A DNA stretch of 64,000 bases from Marinobacter adhaerens HP15 (GCF_000166295.1 NC_017506.1:2728001-2792000); one strand, 5' to 3'; counted from the stretch's first letter, positions 41,276 to 50,348 are shown. Made by a program: numbers and translations. The notes: generated by a model from the letters alone, not told the origin.

Positions 41276-41940
41276 ATGGATACAGACCCATTGTGGAGCA
41301 TGTTATCGGCAGGCGGCCTGCCGCTTCTGCTTTCAGCGGCCGCCCTGGGCCTGGCCGTGATTGCCCTGTTCATCGGATCGGGCGCTCGCCGGCGTAGCGA
41401 GGACCAGTTGACCGCATTACGGGAACGTTCCGATACTCTGTGGCGGGAAGTTGACGACATACGGGTGGCACAATTCAATCGTCCGGGTGAGTCCGGCAAT
41501 GGCGCTCCAGGCTCCCCAGTGGAAGAAGCCCGCTATCAGAAAGAAGTGGAAGCCTACGCCAGGATCTGGCCCCAGGTATGGAATCTTCATGAACGCCTGG
41601 GCATGTTCCTGAGGGCGGTTGAAGGCGGCGAAGCGGCCGGCGAACTCAGACTGGAAGCTCGCAATGCGGCCCTGGAGGCCCGAGAGCTGCTTAACCGGAA
41701 CCGCCCCTTCTGCACAGAGTCCGTCGATGAACTGGTTACCCGGCTGATTGATGCCGAGATCAAGGCGCACCTTGCGGCCTGCCAGTATCTGGACCTGCTA
41801 AAGATGTCCCCAGTGACTCATCCAATCACGACCGCCGGGTCTTGCAGGACAAGTGCCACAGCCTGCACGAGGGCGAAGCCCGGGAGCTGATGAACCAGTT
41901 GGTCTCGTCCATTCGGCACCGGGCGATTCGCAGTAACTAG
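41276..41940 (+). pseudogene. Frameshifted membrane-anchored protein of unknown function
   Basis: The first frame encodes a helix (LPLLLSAAALGLAVIALFIG) and a cytoplasmic helical domain with Leu/Glu/Arg-rich segments to residue about 176 (HLAACQYLDLLK). The plus-strand frame then decays into low-information sequence and stops at 41890. If one A is added to the AAA run at 41800-41802 the reading continues as DVPSDSSNHDRRVLQDKC... to a stop at 41938-41940, which keeps the same charged, helical character. This suggests a one-base loss, either in the genome or in the sequencing. I do not recognise the family. Confidence 0.65.
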
Positions 41941-41951
41941 GGAGCGCCTGT

Positions 41952-42167
41952 TCAGCTGTTGGCGATACGGAAACCGACTTTCATTACGACCTGATAGTGG
42001 CCCACCTTGCCATCAACGATATGGCCGCGGGTTTCGGTTACCTCAAACCACTCCATGTTGCGAACGCTTTTACCACATTCCTCAAGTGCATTCTCAATGG
42101 CGTCTTCAATGCTTTTCTTGGAAGACCCGACAATTTCCACTTTTTTGTACACGTGATGGTCAGACAT
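41952..42167 (-). CDS. Dodecin
   Basis: A 71-residue flavin-storage protein. YKKVEIVGSSKKSIEDAI, the central flavin-stacking Trp in MEWFEV and the C-terminal VGHYQVVMKVGFR are the dodecin signature; twelve copies assemble into a hollow sphere that binds riboflavin or FMN. AGGAGG precedes the ATG at 42167; the frame extends upstream to 42215 without family similarity. It converges on the preceding frameshifted gene. Confidence 0.9.
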   Translation of the reverse strand: MSDHHVYKKVEIVGSSKKSIEDAIENALEECGKSVRNMEWFEVTETRGHIVDGKVGHYQVVMKVGFRIANS

Positions 42168-42359
42168 TAAAGCCTCCTGGGAATTGCGATTTGTATGTCT
42201 GAGCCTAGAAGACAAGCGTCCTCACGGCAAACCACAACCCGGCACAAGCCTCATCCGCCAACCCACGGCTGGCGTATCTGTCCCCTATAATCCAGGTAGT
42301 CGTGAGGAACTTTCTGTCACTCAGAGGGTCCCGTCTACCCCACGCTTCGGACTGAGTTC

Positions 42360-43129
42360 ATGAAACGATTTTTCAGATACACCGGCTGGTTTTTCGGCGC
42401 CGTGCTCCTGCTGCTGGCTGGCCCGATTCTGCTTGCCACCAGTGGCAGCCTGCAGGGAGCCGAGAGCTGGCAAACAGCCACCCGGGAAAGCGCCCGGATT
42501 GCCCCTCTGCCAGAACAGGCCGAGGAAGCAATCGTTCAGGTATACGGCGCCCGGGCATGGAGCTGGCGAGGTTACTTTGCTGTCCATACCTGGATAGCCA
42601 CCAAGGAAAAGGGGCCAGCCATTATCGGGTTCATGAAGTGACCGGCTGGCGCAGCTACGTGGTCAATTCCCGGCCCGGTGAGCCCGACAGACACTGGTAC
42701 GGTTCAAAGCCGAACCTCTATGCCGATATCCGCGGCGAAGAAGCCGAAAAGCTGATTCCCGACATCTACCAGGCAGTGGCGTCTTACCCCTACCCGACCG
42801 AATACGAAGCTTGGCCCGGCCCCAACAGCAACACTTTCGTGGCCTGGGTAATCAGGGAGGTTGAGGGCCTCAATGTGGCTCTGCCGAACCACGCGATCGG
42901 CAAGGACTACCTCGGCGACCGTATTATCGCAGAGGTTCCGGGTGGCGCGGGTTATCAGGTCTCACTGGGTGGGTACTTTGGTGTGCTGGCGGGTGTCCGC
43001 GAGGGACTGGAGCTGAACCTTCTGGGCCTATCCTTCGGTATCAACCCGTTGGCTTTGGGGATCAAACTGCCAGGCATCGGCGAGTTAGCGCTTAGAAACC
43101 CCAACCCGATAGCTGAAAATTCCCCTTAG
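42360..43129 (+). pseudogene. DUF3750 protein gene interrupted by a one-base frameshift
   Basis: Frame 1 (from 42360) begins with a membrane helix (WFFGAVLLLLAGPILLA) and runs through VYGARAWSWRGYFAVHTWIATKEKG. Its continuation sits in a second frame as ASHYRVHEVTGWRSYVVNSR and onward to 43129. Adding one G to the GGGG run at 42611-42614 would join them into a single protein of about 257 residues with the DUF3750 layout, including PYPTEYEAWPGPNSNTFVAW. As the sequence stands the protein would stop at 42641. The function of DUF3750 is unknown; it is probably exported and membrane-anchored. Confidence 0.8.
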
Positions 43130-43135
43130 GTTCGG

Positions 43136-43244
43136 GAAACAGGCGGGCAGGGGTTCCCAAAAATGTGCGGAGCCATGGATGGCGGAGCCAAGCGTACACG
43201 GACGTATTTACAGCGTTTTTTGGGAACCCCTGCCCGCCTGTTTC
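43136..43244 (+). ncRNA. Structured palindromic element with two AYGGAY hexaloops (TwoAYGGAY-like), copy 1
   Basis: A perfect 28-base inverted repeat (arms 43136-43163 and 43217-43244) encloses 53 bases. Inside are two small hairpins with ANGGAN loops: GCC-ATGGAT-GGC (43172-43183) and TAC-ACGGAC-GTA (43195-43206). I recall a TwoAYGGAY RNA motif from comparative genomics with exactly such paired loops; I cannot check it here. The element lies just after the DUF3750 gene and before a convergent gene, so it would be in the 3' UTR of a plus-strand transcript and may also terminate transcription. Hexaloops with GGA are also typical CsrA/RsmA ligands. Confidence 0.65.
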
Positions 43245-43262
43245 GTGCTCCAAATCCAGACA

Positions 43263-44579
43263 TCAAAGACTGGCAAACTCCAGATACCGGCTCGCCGCCT
43301 GCTTCTTCTCGTCCTGGCTGTTCAGCATTTCCAGCCGCATCTTATCGATCAGCTTCAAATAGTCTGCAATGGGAGACTCGGGCTTGCCGGCGTCTTTCGA
43401 TTCTTCGATAAACGCCTTCTGCTTTTCACGAATTTCATTCAGCTTCTCGAGCGCCGAACGTATCGCTTCCACCCTGGCCTCCACCAAGCCACTACCGCCG
43501 CGGTCTGGCGAGCCACGCTCCGCGCTCAGGACCGTCTCAGCGGTCGGCGCTTCGACGGTATTCTGTTCTGCAAGGTCGATTTCTTCCAGGGTGCGAACCT
43601 CGCCGTCGGTGCTCAGATAGATTCCCGAACCCTTGATCTGGCCCAGCGGCACACCCTGACTGTTGGCCAGCGTGAAGCGGTCTTCGACATTGTCCACATA
43701 AAGCGCCTGAACGCCGACTTCTGAGAGGGATTTCAGAGCCTGTGAGCCGTCTGCAGCCTGGACCCACACGGACAACGACGCGAAGATCTCATCGTTGGCG
43801 TCAATCCAGCGGTTACCGTCGTCATCAAAACGGGCCAGCTCCCCAAAGCCGGAGCCGCTCCGGGGACCAAACAGTTCGGAGCCGTCGTCCACTTTGCCGT
43901 TGCCATTTCGGTCCAGCACCAGGTAGCCGCTACCGCTGCCCAGGGTGGCAAACTGCCCGGTGTCACCGTTACCGTTCAGGTCGAACTCGAAGAGGGTATC
44001 GGTCAGGCGGGCTGTGGCAGAGCCGAAGTTGATCACCAGAGGGTCGGTGAGTGGCCGTTCCTGAATCTGCACCAGTTCCGAGTACTCGTAGGTCCGGGAC
44101 TGGGACTGTCGCAGTGAGAGGGTGAAGTCGATGGTCTCGCCATTCTCCAATGCGATGGTGCCAGTGGAGGCAAAGCTTCTGGATTCGCTCTCCGAGTAAA
44201 ACATATAGCGTCCGGCAGAAACCGAGAGACTGCCCCGACCCTCGACACCCGCATCACCACCGAGCGCGGCACGGCTAACGCTCAGTGCCTGCTGGCCCAT
44301 CAGAAACAACTCTGAGGTTTTCTCGGCAAGCTGCGCACTGGTAAAGACGCTCTGCTGACCGCCATCCGTCACGGTGCTGCTGCCGCTGAAGGCGAGCTGC
44401 TCCTGGCTGCTGTAACGATAGGCAGCCTGGCGCATGAGCGTTAACTCTGAGCCAACCGCGTTTTCATTGGCCTGCGGCGCAGCGGCAGATTGCCGGTTGA
44501 TGCGGAGCTGCGTGCTGTCGAAAGCCGATACCTGGCGGGAACTGTCCTGGAAAAGCGAAATCTGGCTGGAGGAAATCAT
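43263..44579 (-). CDS. Protein with calcium-binding D-x-N-x-N repeats, unknown function
   Basis: A 438-residue protein rich in Ser and Gln at the N-terminus without a classical signal peptide. Residues about 200-265 contain EF-hand-like loops: FDLNGNGDTGQF, LDRNGNGKVDDGSELFG and FDDDGNRWIDANDE. Similar segments occur in large RTX-like or secreted proteins of marine bacteria. The C-terminal 90 residues are strongly helical and charged (RSALEKLNEIREKQKAF), probably a coiled coil. The ATG at 44579 is chosen; a GTG at 44591 is possible. It may be secreted by a non-classical route; this is inference. Confidence 0.7.
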   Translation of the reverse strand: MISSSQISLFQDSSRQVSAFDSTQLRINRQSAAAPQANENAVGSELTLMRQAAYRYSSQEQLAFSGSSTVTDGGQQSVFTSAQLAEKTSELFLMGQQALSVSRAALGGDAGVEGRGSLSVSAGRYMFYSESESRSFASTGTIALENGETIDFTLSLRQSQSRTYEYSELVQIQERPLTDPLVINFGSATARLTDTLFEFDLNGNGDTGQFATLGSGSGYLVLDRNGNGKVDDGSELFGPRSGSGFGELARFDDDGNRWIDANDEIFASLSVWVQAADGSQALKSLSEVGVQALYVDNVEDRFTLANSQGVPLGQIKGSGIYLSTDGEVRTLEEIDLAEQNTVEAPTAETVLSAERGSPDRGGSGLVEARVEAIRSALEKLNEIREKQKAFIEESKDAGKPESPIADYLKLIDKMRLEMLNSQDEKKQAASRYLEFASL

Positions 44580-44667
44580 GGCTCTGGGCACCTGTAATTA
44601 CTACACAGGTATATCGGCCGCAGCCCCCCGGACTTGAGCACTTTTTAATCGCTTCAGATTCGAAAGG

Positions 44668-44979
44668 TTAGGCCAGAAACCGCACGATTCCGGCAGCCGC
44701 AATCCCGGCGGCAATGGCCGGGAGAGGTTTACGCAACGCCAGCATGGTAACCGCCGTCGTGGTCAGGGCCGCCAGCGCACCAGCGTCCCCCGTCACTGCC
44801 ATGGGCACAATGATGGCAATCAGGACCGAGCTGGCCATGGTGTTGATAAAGCTCTCGATACGAGGATTGATCTTCACGAACGACATGATGAACACGCCGC
44901 CAAAACGGGTTACCAGTGTAACGGCGGTCATGATCGCAATCAGGAACAGAATACCGGCTGTGGTGGTCTCAACGGTCAT
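44668..44979 (-). CDS. azlD: AzlD-family branched-chain amino acid exporter small subunit
   Basis: A 103-residue membrane protein with three or four helices, including FLIAIMTAVTLVTRFGGVF and NTMASSVLIAIIVPMAVTG. It pairs with AzlC in exporters of branched-chain amino acids. The start at 44979 overlaps the azlC end by 11 bases; the longer frame upstream is only the azlC shadow. It is the second gene of the azlCD pair. Confidence 0.9.
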   Translation of the reverse strand: MTVETTTAGILFLIAIMTAVTLVTRFGGVFIMSFVKINPRIESFINTMASSVLIAIIVPMAVTGDAGALAALTTTAVTMLALRKPLPAIAAGIAAAGIVRFLA

Positions 44980-45715
44980 GGGTGCTGTCCTCCGCGTCAG
45001 AAGCAGGCGCAGGCTTTCGCTCGAGCCAGAAGAACCCGATCGCACCACCGGCGAGCGCGCCCACGACGACGTGGGTATTCGCCGGCAACCATTTCCAGGC
45101 CGCCAATGAAGCCAGCGCTGTAACGGTCCAGGCCACGAGCACTCTCGGGGATTTCTTGCCGCCCAGCGCCATGGCCAGGAGGAAACAGCCGAGAACCATG
45201 TCCAGGCCCAGGGATTTGGGATCCTGCAGAAGGCCACCAAAATAGACGCCCAGACCGGTCCCGATGATCCAGGCCAGCCAAAGAGCCAACCCGCCACCAA
45301 GGATAACTTCCAGGTTTCTCCGGCCACTCTGGTATTCCTGGGCCGAAACCGCCCAGTTGGCATCGGTCAGCAGCAGCAAGAGACCATAGCGCTTGCCCGG
45401 CGAGACATCTTTCAGCATCGGGTACAGCGAAGCGCCCATAAGCAGATGGCGGGAATTGATGGCAAAGACCACCGCGATCATCGGCAGTACAGATACCTCG
45501 GTGCCCCACATATCGACGGCGGCAAACTGGGAGGCCCCGGCAAACACCGTCGCACTCATCAGCACCGCCTGGAGCGGCTCAAGGCCTTTCTGGGTAGCTG
45601 CCAATCCAAAGGCAGCGCCAAATGCCACCACGAATAACGAGATGGGAAGCAGCCGGAAAAACTCCACCCGTACCCGGGCCGGCTGTAGCTGATAAGAATA
45701 GGAAGCGACAGACAT
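44969..45715 (-). CDS. azlC: AzlC-family branched-chain amino acid exporter large subunit
   Basis: A 248-residue inner-membrane protein. LPISLFVVAFGAAFGLAATQ, SATVFAGASQFAAVDMWG and VFAINSRHLLMGASLYPML are AzlC hallmarks. Together with AzlD it would release excess leucine, isoleucine or valine. A perfect inverted repeat sits directly upstream of the ATG, leaving no normal ribosome-binding site, so translation may be regulated by structure. The gene is divergent from a leucine-dehydrogenase-like gene, which supports the substrate assignment. Confidence 0.9.
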   Translation of the reverse strand: MSVASYSYQLQPARVRVEFFRLLPISLFVVAFGAAFGLAATQKGLEPLQAVLMSATVFAGASQFAAVDMWGTEVSVLPMIAVVFAINSRHLLMGASLYPMLKDVSPGKRYGLLLLLTDANWAVSAQEYQSGRRNLEVILGGGLALWLAWIIGTGLGVYFGGLLQDPKSLGLDMVLGCFLLAMALGGKKSPRVLVAWTVTALASLAAWKWLPANTHVVVGALAGGAIGFFWLERKPAPASDAEDSTHDR

Positions 45716-45717
45716 CC

Positions 45718-45740
45718 GGGGAAACTAGGTCAGTTTCCCC
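45718..45740. promoter_or_regulatory. Inverted repeat touching the azlC start
   Basis: GGGGAAACT (45718-45726) and AGTTTCCCC (45732-45740) are perfect 9-base arms around AGGTC, ending two bases before the azlC ATG. In the azlC mRNA it would be a hairpin covering the ribosome-binding region; as DNA it could be an operator. Confidence 0.5.
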
Positions 45741-45905
45741 GATCCGCGTATAGGTAGTTTCCGCAGAAAGGGGCACATCTGCGACTAATGGACCAGATCC
45801 GCGCAACGCAAGAGGCCATTTAACCTCATGATTGCCTCAAATGTTTACCGGGGAGGCGCCCGAATCCGGGGGTGAGCCTTGTATCGGATAGTTCACATTC
45901 GCATG

Positions 45906-45921
45906 TTGACGTTAACGTCAA
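45906..45921 (+). promoter_or_regulatory. LiuR-like palindromic operator
   Basis: TTGACGTTAACGTCAA is a perfect 16-base palindrome, 165 bases before the leucine-dehydrogenase-like start. It resembles the binding sites described for LiuR, the MerR-family regulator of branched-chain amino acid breakdown in proteobacteria (TTxACGTxxACGTxAA type). Its first six bases, TTGACG, could also be a -35 box with TAGTTT at 45929-45934 (17-base spacing), which would place the operator over the promoter as MerR-type regulators do. Confidence 0.55.
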
Positions 45922-46086
45922 TTGCCGCTAGTTTGTTTTTCGTCCAGCCCCAAAAGGGCACTTTCGGTGGGCCACCCCCCAGCGGATATACCGGACACCT
46001 GAAATCGGAACGCCGGCCACAAGCCGGCAGACAAGAACAAGATACCCGCTCATGCCGAGATCCGGCCGGTGGGAGAGGATTTCACA

Positions 46087-47184
46087 ATGCTATTCAGCCA
46101 TCCCGAGTTCGATAACCACGAACATCTGTCCTTTTTCTGCGATCCCGAAACCGGCCTGAAGGCCATCGTTGCCATCCATAACACTTCCCGCGGCCCCGCA
46201 TTGGGAGGCTGTCGAATGTTTCCCTATGCCTCCGATGAAGAGGCGGTTCGCGATGTCTTGCGCCTTTCGAGGGGCATGACCTACAAATCGGCACTCGCCA
46301 ACCTGGATCTGGGTGGCGGCAAGTCAGTGATTATTGGCGACCCGCGCAAACAGAAAACCGAAGCGCTGATGGAGGCCATGGGCCGCCATCTGGAAAGTCT
46401 TGGCGGGCAGTACATTGCGGCGGAAGACTCGGGCACCAGCGTACCCGACCTCAAGGTCATGGGCCGACACACCAGCCACGTTGCGGGAATTGCCTCGCGC
46501 ACCGGCTTCGACGGCAACCCAAGCAACGGCGACCCGTCACCGGCGACAGCCTACGGCACCTTTATCGGCCTCAAAGCAGCGGTAAAACACAAACTTGGGC
46601 GGGACGACCTCAACGGTTTGAAGGTAGCCATTCAGGGCATCGGTAATGTTGGTTTCCGGTTGGCCAGACACCTGAAGGACGCCGGCGCTGATCTCTGGGT
46701 CTATGACATCCATGACGACAATATGCGGCGGGCCGTGGATCAGCTGGGAGCCAAGCCAGCGGCTGCCGAGGACATATTGTCACTGCCTGTGGACGTGGTA
46801 GCGCCCTGTGCCATGGGGGCAGTACTGAACGATGACAGCATTCCCCAACTGAAGGCCCGGATCGTCGCCGGCGCCGCCAACAATCTGCTGGAACACCCTG
46901 AGCACGATGCCATGCTGCAGGACCGGGGCGTTCTCTATGCACCGGACTTTGCCATCAATGCAGGTGGCATCATCGATGTGTTCTACGAGCGCGCCGGCGC
47001 CACACCGGAAACCGTTCGCGCCCACGTCGATACCATCGGCGATACCCTGACCGAAATCTTCAACCGTTCCGACCGCTCGGGTCGCCCCACCGGGGAGATT
47101 GCCAACGAGCTTGCCGAGGAACGGTTCAAAAAGCACACCGCCGGAGCCGGACAGGCGTCCGAGCGATTGGCCCGCACCGGCTGA
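46087..47184 (+). CDS. Glu/Leu/Phe/Val dehydrogenase family enzyme (leucine dehydrogenase type)
   Basis: Oxidatively deaminates a branched-chain or similar amino acid to its 2-oxo acid with NAD+. The 365-residue protein has the active-site lysines Lys67 (GMTYKSAL) and Lys79 (LGGGKSVI) and the Rossmann motif [16 protein letters not shown] at 46069 is in frame, but the ATG at 46087 has GAGAGGA at good spacing. Location between AzlCD and an amino acid transporter, and a LiuR-like operator, support a leucine/valine/isoleucine substrate over phenylalanine. Confidence 0.9.
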   Translation: MLFSHPEFDNHEHLSFFCDPETGLKAIVAIHNTSRGPALGGCRMFPYASDEEAVRDVLRLSRGMTYKSALANLDLGGGKSVIIGDPRKQKTEALMEAMGRHLESLGGQYIAAEDSGTSVPDLKVMGRHTSHVAGIASRTGFDGNPSNGDPSPATAYGTFIGLKAAVKHKLGRDDLNGLKVAIQGIGNVGFRLARHLKDAGADLWVYDIHDDNMRRAVDQLGAKPAAAEDILSLPVDVVAPCAMGAVLNDDSIPQLKARIVAGAANNLLEHPEHDAMLQDRGVLYAPDFAINAGGIIDVFYERAGATPETVRAHVDTIGDTLTEIFNRSDRSGRPTGEIANELAEERFKKHTAGAGQASERLARTG

Positions 47185-47274
47185 GCTGACACCGGCGCAC
47201 CCCCAGGAAGCTGCGGATAGCTGCGGCTTCCCTCTTAAACCCTGATACAAAAACAAATACTTCGGGAGATAGTT

Positions 47275-48687
47275 ATGTCCGTCACTTCTTCAGATTCCGC
47301 CGCTTATTCCGGGGCGCTTGAAGGTTCAAACGCCCAACGCGGGCTCTGGTCATCACGTCTGGCCTTTATTCTTGCCGCTACCGGCTCTGCCGTGGGCCTG
47401 GGCAATATCTGGAAATTTCCTTATGTCACCGGTGAGAACGGTGGCGGCGCCTTCGTGCTGGTGTATCTGCTGTGCATCGCGGTCGTCGGGATTCCTATCA
47501 TGATGGCGGAAGTCATGATCGGTCGTCGCGGTGGCAGGAGCCCTGTCAAGAGTCTGAGCCTGATCGCCGAGCATGACCGACTCAAGCCGGCCTGGAAGCT
47601 GGTCGGTGCCATCGGCATTCTGGCGGGTTTTCTGATTCTGTCGTTCTACTCGGTCATCGGCGGCTGGGCCATTTCCTACGTAGGCACAACCGCCAGCGGC
47701 CAGCTTGCCGGGCAGTCTGCCGACACCGTAGGCGCGGTCTTCTCGGGCCTTCTAAGCGACCCCACCAAACTGCTGGCCTGGCACACCCTGTTCATGGCTA
47801 TGGTGATGGTTGTGGTAGTGCGAGGCGTTCGCTCGGGGCTTGAGCGGGCTGTCAGCATTCTCATGCCGGCCCTGTTCGTGCTGCTGCTGATCGTGGTCGG
47901 CTATGCAATGACAACCGGGCACTTCGGACAAGCCGCCGCATTCCTGTTCCAGCCCGATTTCTCCAAGCTCACAACATCCGGAATACTGGTAGCCCTGGGG
48001 CACGCGTTCTTCACCCTGAGCCTTGGTATGGCGGTCATGATGGCTTATGGCTCTTACCTGCCCAAGAACATTTCCATTGCCAAGACCTCGATCACCGTAT
48101 CGGTCATCGACACCGGCGTGGCGCTGCTCGCAGGCCTGGCCATCTTCCCGATTGTGTTCGCCAACGGCCTTGAGCCGGGAGCGGGGCCGGGGCTGATCTT
48201 CCAGACGCTGCCGCTGGCCTTCGGTCAGATGCCCATGGGCTCCCTGTTCGGCACCCTGTTCTTCGTACTTCTGATCTTTGCCGCCTGGACGTCGGGGATT
48301 TCGCTTTTGGAGCCGATTGTGGAATGGCTGGAAGAGCGTAAAGGCATGAACCGCACCGTCAGCACACTCGGCGCCGGTTTTGTCTGCTGGGGACTGGGCA
48401 TTGCCTCGATTCTGTCCCTGAACCTCTGGTCCGACTTCGCACCGCTTGGCTTTGTCCCCATGCTGGAAGGCAAGACCATTTTCGACCTGCTGGACTTCTT
48501 CACCGCCAACATCATGCTGCCCCTGGGCGGGTTGCTGGTGGCCCTGTTTGCGGGCTGGGTGATGTCACGTCAGGCCATGGAGCGTGAACTGGCACTGTCT
48601 CCGGCCATGTTTAACCTGTGGCTGATCACCGTGCGTTTCATCACTCCGGTTGCCGTGGCAGTGGTGTTTATCTACAACCTGATGTAA
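47275..48687 (+). CDS. NSS-family (sodium:neurotransmitter symporter-like) amino acid transporter
   Basis: A 470-residue, 12-helix sodium-coupled symporter of the LeuT fold. The first helix region carries the classic SRLAFILAATGSAVGLGNIW and FPYVTGENGGGAFVLVYL; the first two Asn/Gly-rich turns form the sodium and substrate site. It stands 90 bases after the dehydrogenase gene in the same direction and likely imports its substrate. It converges on the Sir2 gene with only 7 bases between the stops. Confidence 0.92.
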   Translation: MSVTSSDSAAYSGALEGSNAQRGLWSSRLAFILAATGSAVGLGNIWKFPYVTGENGGGAFVLVYLLCIAVVGIPIMMAEVMIGRRGGRSPVKSLSLIAEHDRLKPAWKLVGAIGILAGFLILSFYSVIGGWAISYVGTTASGQLAGQSADTVGAVFSGLLSDPTKLLAWHTLFMAMVMVVVVRGVRSGLERAVSILMPALFVLLLIVVGYAMTTGHFGQAAAFLFQPDFSKLTTSGILVALGHAFFTLSLGMAVMMAYGSYLPKNISIAKTSITVSVIDTGVALLAGLAIFPIVFANGLEPGAGPGLIFQTLPLAFGQMPMGSLFGTLFFVLLIFAAWTSGISLLEPIVEWLEERKGMNRTVSTLGAGFVCWGLGIASILSLNLWSDFAPLGFVPMLEGKTIFDLLDFFTANIMLPLGGLLVALFAGWVMSRQAMERELALSPAMFNLWLITVRFITPVAVAVVFIYNLM

Positions 48688-48694
48688 GCCGACG

Positions 48695-49597
48695 CTACAA
48701 CTGATCGAGGGAGGCCTTCAGGGTCTCCCCGATCCTCGCGTTCAACTTCAAATCCACCAGATCTTCAGCCCGAGTCCGCCCCAGGTTCAGGGTGGCAATG
48801 GGCTTGTTCCATTCGTTGGCGTACCGGCAGAAACGGAACCCGGAATACACCATCAACGACGAACCGATGACCAAGAGGCCATCACTGGCCTTCAGCGTAT
48901 CCAGGGCCGAATACACCCGGTCCTTTGGGACATAGTCACCAAAGAACACCACATCCGGCTTCAGAATCCCTTCGCACTTCGGACAATCCGCCAGCCGGAA
49001 ATCCTCGAAATCCACATCCAGATCGGCATCGCCATCCGGCGCTGTCTCGGCGGTGTATTTCTGGAAACCCGGGTTCAGATCTGCGCAGCGGTCGTGCACC
49101 TCATCGCGGGGACAACGGTAGCCGCAACTCATGCACACCACCTCATCGGCCCGACCGTGGAGATCCGTCACTGCCCGGGTGCCCGCCTTCTGGTGCAAGC
49201 GGTCCACGTTCTGGGTAACCACCAGGCTGCTGTGGTTGAGCAGTTCCAGGTCAGAGATGTAATGGTGGGAAGGATTGGGCCTGGCATTGCGCATGACCGG
49301 CCAGCCAATCAGGCTCCGGCCCCAGTAGCGCTGGCGGGTGTAAACATCTTCCATGAACGCCTTGTGCTGAACCGGCTGCTTGCGCTTCCAGGCGCCATCG
49401 CCGTCCCGGTAGTCCGGGATGCCCGAATCGGTACTGACCCCTGCGCCAGTCAGGATCAGCAAGCGAGGATGGCGCTGGATAAACTCCGCCAGCAACGCCC
49501 CGGCCTCCTCCGGCTCATGCAACACCGGCGGCTGCTCCGGCTCGGGCAGGCGCTGGCTGGAGCTGAAAGGTCGGCTGCGGTGCGTGGTTAAAGACAT
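48695..49597 (-). CDS. Sir2-family NAD-dependent protein deacylase
   Basis: A 300-residue sirtuin. LTGAGVSTDSGIPDYRDGDG is the NAD-binding motif, TQNVDRLHQKAG includes the catalytic region with the following HGRADEVVC (catalytic His), and zinc is bound by CMSCGYRC together with CPKC. GGAG precedes the ATG. It seems to be the last gene of a minus-strand operon with the spermidine-synthase-like gene and the DUF1415 gene (gap of 15 bases). Targets are unknown. Confidence 0.92.
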   Translation of the reverse strand: MSLTTHRSRPFSSSQRLPEPEQPPVLHEPEEAGALLAEFIQRHPRLLILTGAGVSTDSGIPDYRDGDGAWKRKQPVQHKAFMEDVYTRQRYWGRSLIGWPVMRNARPNPSHHYISDLELLNHSSLVVTQNVDRLHQKAGTRAVTDLHGRADEVVCMSCGYRCPRDEVHDRCADLNPGFQKYTAETAPDGDADLDVDFEDFRLADCPKCEGILKPDVVFFGDYVPKDRVYSALDTLKASDGLLVIGSSLMVYSGFRFCRYANEWNKPIATLNLGRTRAEDLVDLKLNARIGETLKASLDQL

Positions 49598-49612
49598 ACA
49601 GACTCCGGTTTC

Positions 49613-50344
49613 TCAGCCCGGCTTACGGGCCACATACACGGTGTTGAACGATTCCCTGTTCTGAAATGGATTGAAAAAGGATACGACATGGCAGGCCACA
49701 TCGGTGAACACCTCGTTGAGAACGGCCATGAACTCGTCATCCTCGCCCTCGTTCGACCACATGGCAAAAACCCCTCGGGGCTTCAGTTGCCGGGCCATCA
49801 GCCTCAGGTTGTTAGCGGTGTAGAAGCTGGCACTGGAATCGTGCAGAAGCGCCCGGGGGGAATGGTCGATATCCAGAAGAATGGCATCGAATGGCTTGCC
49901 GGGGTTCTTCGGATCGAAACCACCCTCTGCCGGATCGGCAATTGCCAGGTCGAAGAAACTGCCATGAACGTAGCGGTTCCGGGGATCGGCATTCAGATCT
50001 TTACCAAGAGGCACCAGCTCCTGCTGATGCCATCCGATAACGGGTTTCAGATACTCAACCACCAGCAGTTCGGCAACACGCTCGTGCCTGAGCGCCGCCA
50101 CCGCGGTGTAACCCAGGCCCAGGCCACCAACAACCACCCGAAGATCATCGCCCTCGGTTTCGCCCAGCCCGATATCAGAGAGAGCCACTTCGGCATCCAC
50201 GAACATGCTGGACATCAGGAATTCCTCGCCCAGCTTCACCTCGTAGATATCCCTGTCGCCAATCGCCGGAATCCGGCGTCTGCGAAGCGTAATCTCACCA
50301 ATCACCGAAGGCTGGCTGTCAATCTGTTCGAAAAGCAGTCCCAT
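49613..50344 (-). CDS. Spermidine-synthase-like Rossmann-fold protein
   Basis: A 243-residue protein with an AdoMet-type binding segment (RVVVGGLGLGYTAVAALRH) and a following acidic residue region (LLVVEYLKPVIG), then DAILLDIDHSPRALLHD. It lacks obvious polyamine-site residues, so spermidine synthase activity is unproven. The ATG at 50344 follows the DUF1415 stop by 4 bases; the frame is open to 50374, but that start lies inside the upstream gene. Confidence 0.75.
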   Translation of the reverse strand: MGLLFEQIDSQPSVIGEITLRRRRIPAIGDRDIYEVKLGEEFLMSSMFVDAEVALSDIGLGETEGDDLRVVVGGLGLGYTAVAALRHERVAELLVVEYLKPVIGWHQQELVPLGKDLNADPRNRYVHGSFFDLAIADPAEGGFDPKNPGKPFDAILLDIDHSPRALLHDSSASFYTANNLRLMARQLKPRGVFAMWSNEGEDDEFMAVLNEVFTDVACHVVSFFNPFQNRESFNTVYVARKPG

Positions 50345-50348
50345 CTGT

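Larger units (their letters stand above)
45716..46086. other. Divergent control region between azlC and the leucine-dehydrogenase-like gene
   Basis: This 371-base gap has no supported gene. It holds an inverted repeat next to azlC and a perfect 16-base palindrome nearer the plus-strand gene, each given as its own entry. The stretch from 45741 to 45905 shows nothing that I can name beyond GC-rich sequence. Confidence 0.6.

Noticed and set aside
47196..47232. GGAAGC...GCTTCC hairpin between the dehydrogenase and NSS transporter genes
   Set aside because: Stem of only six pairs with a poor T-tract; more likely the two genes are co-transcribed.
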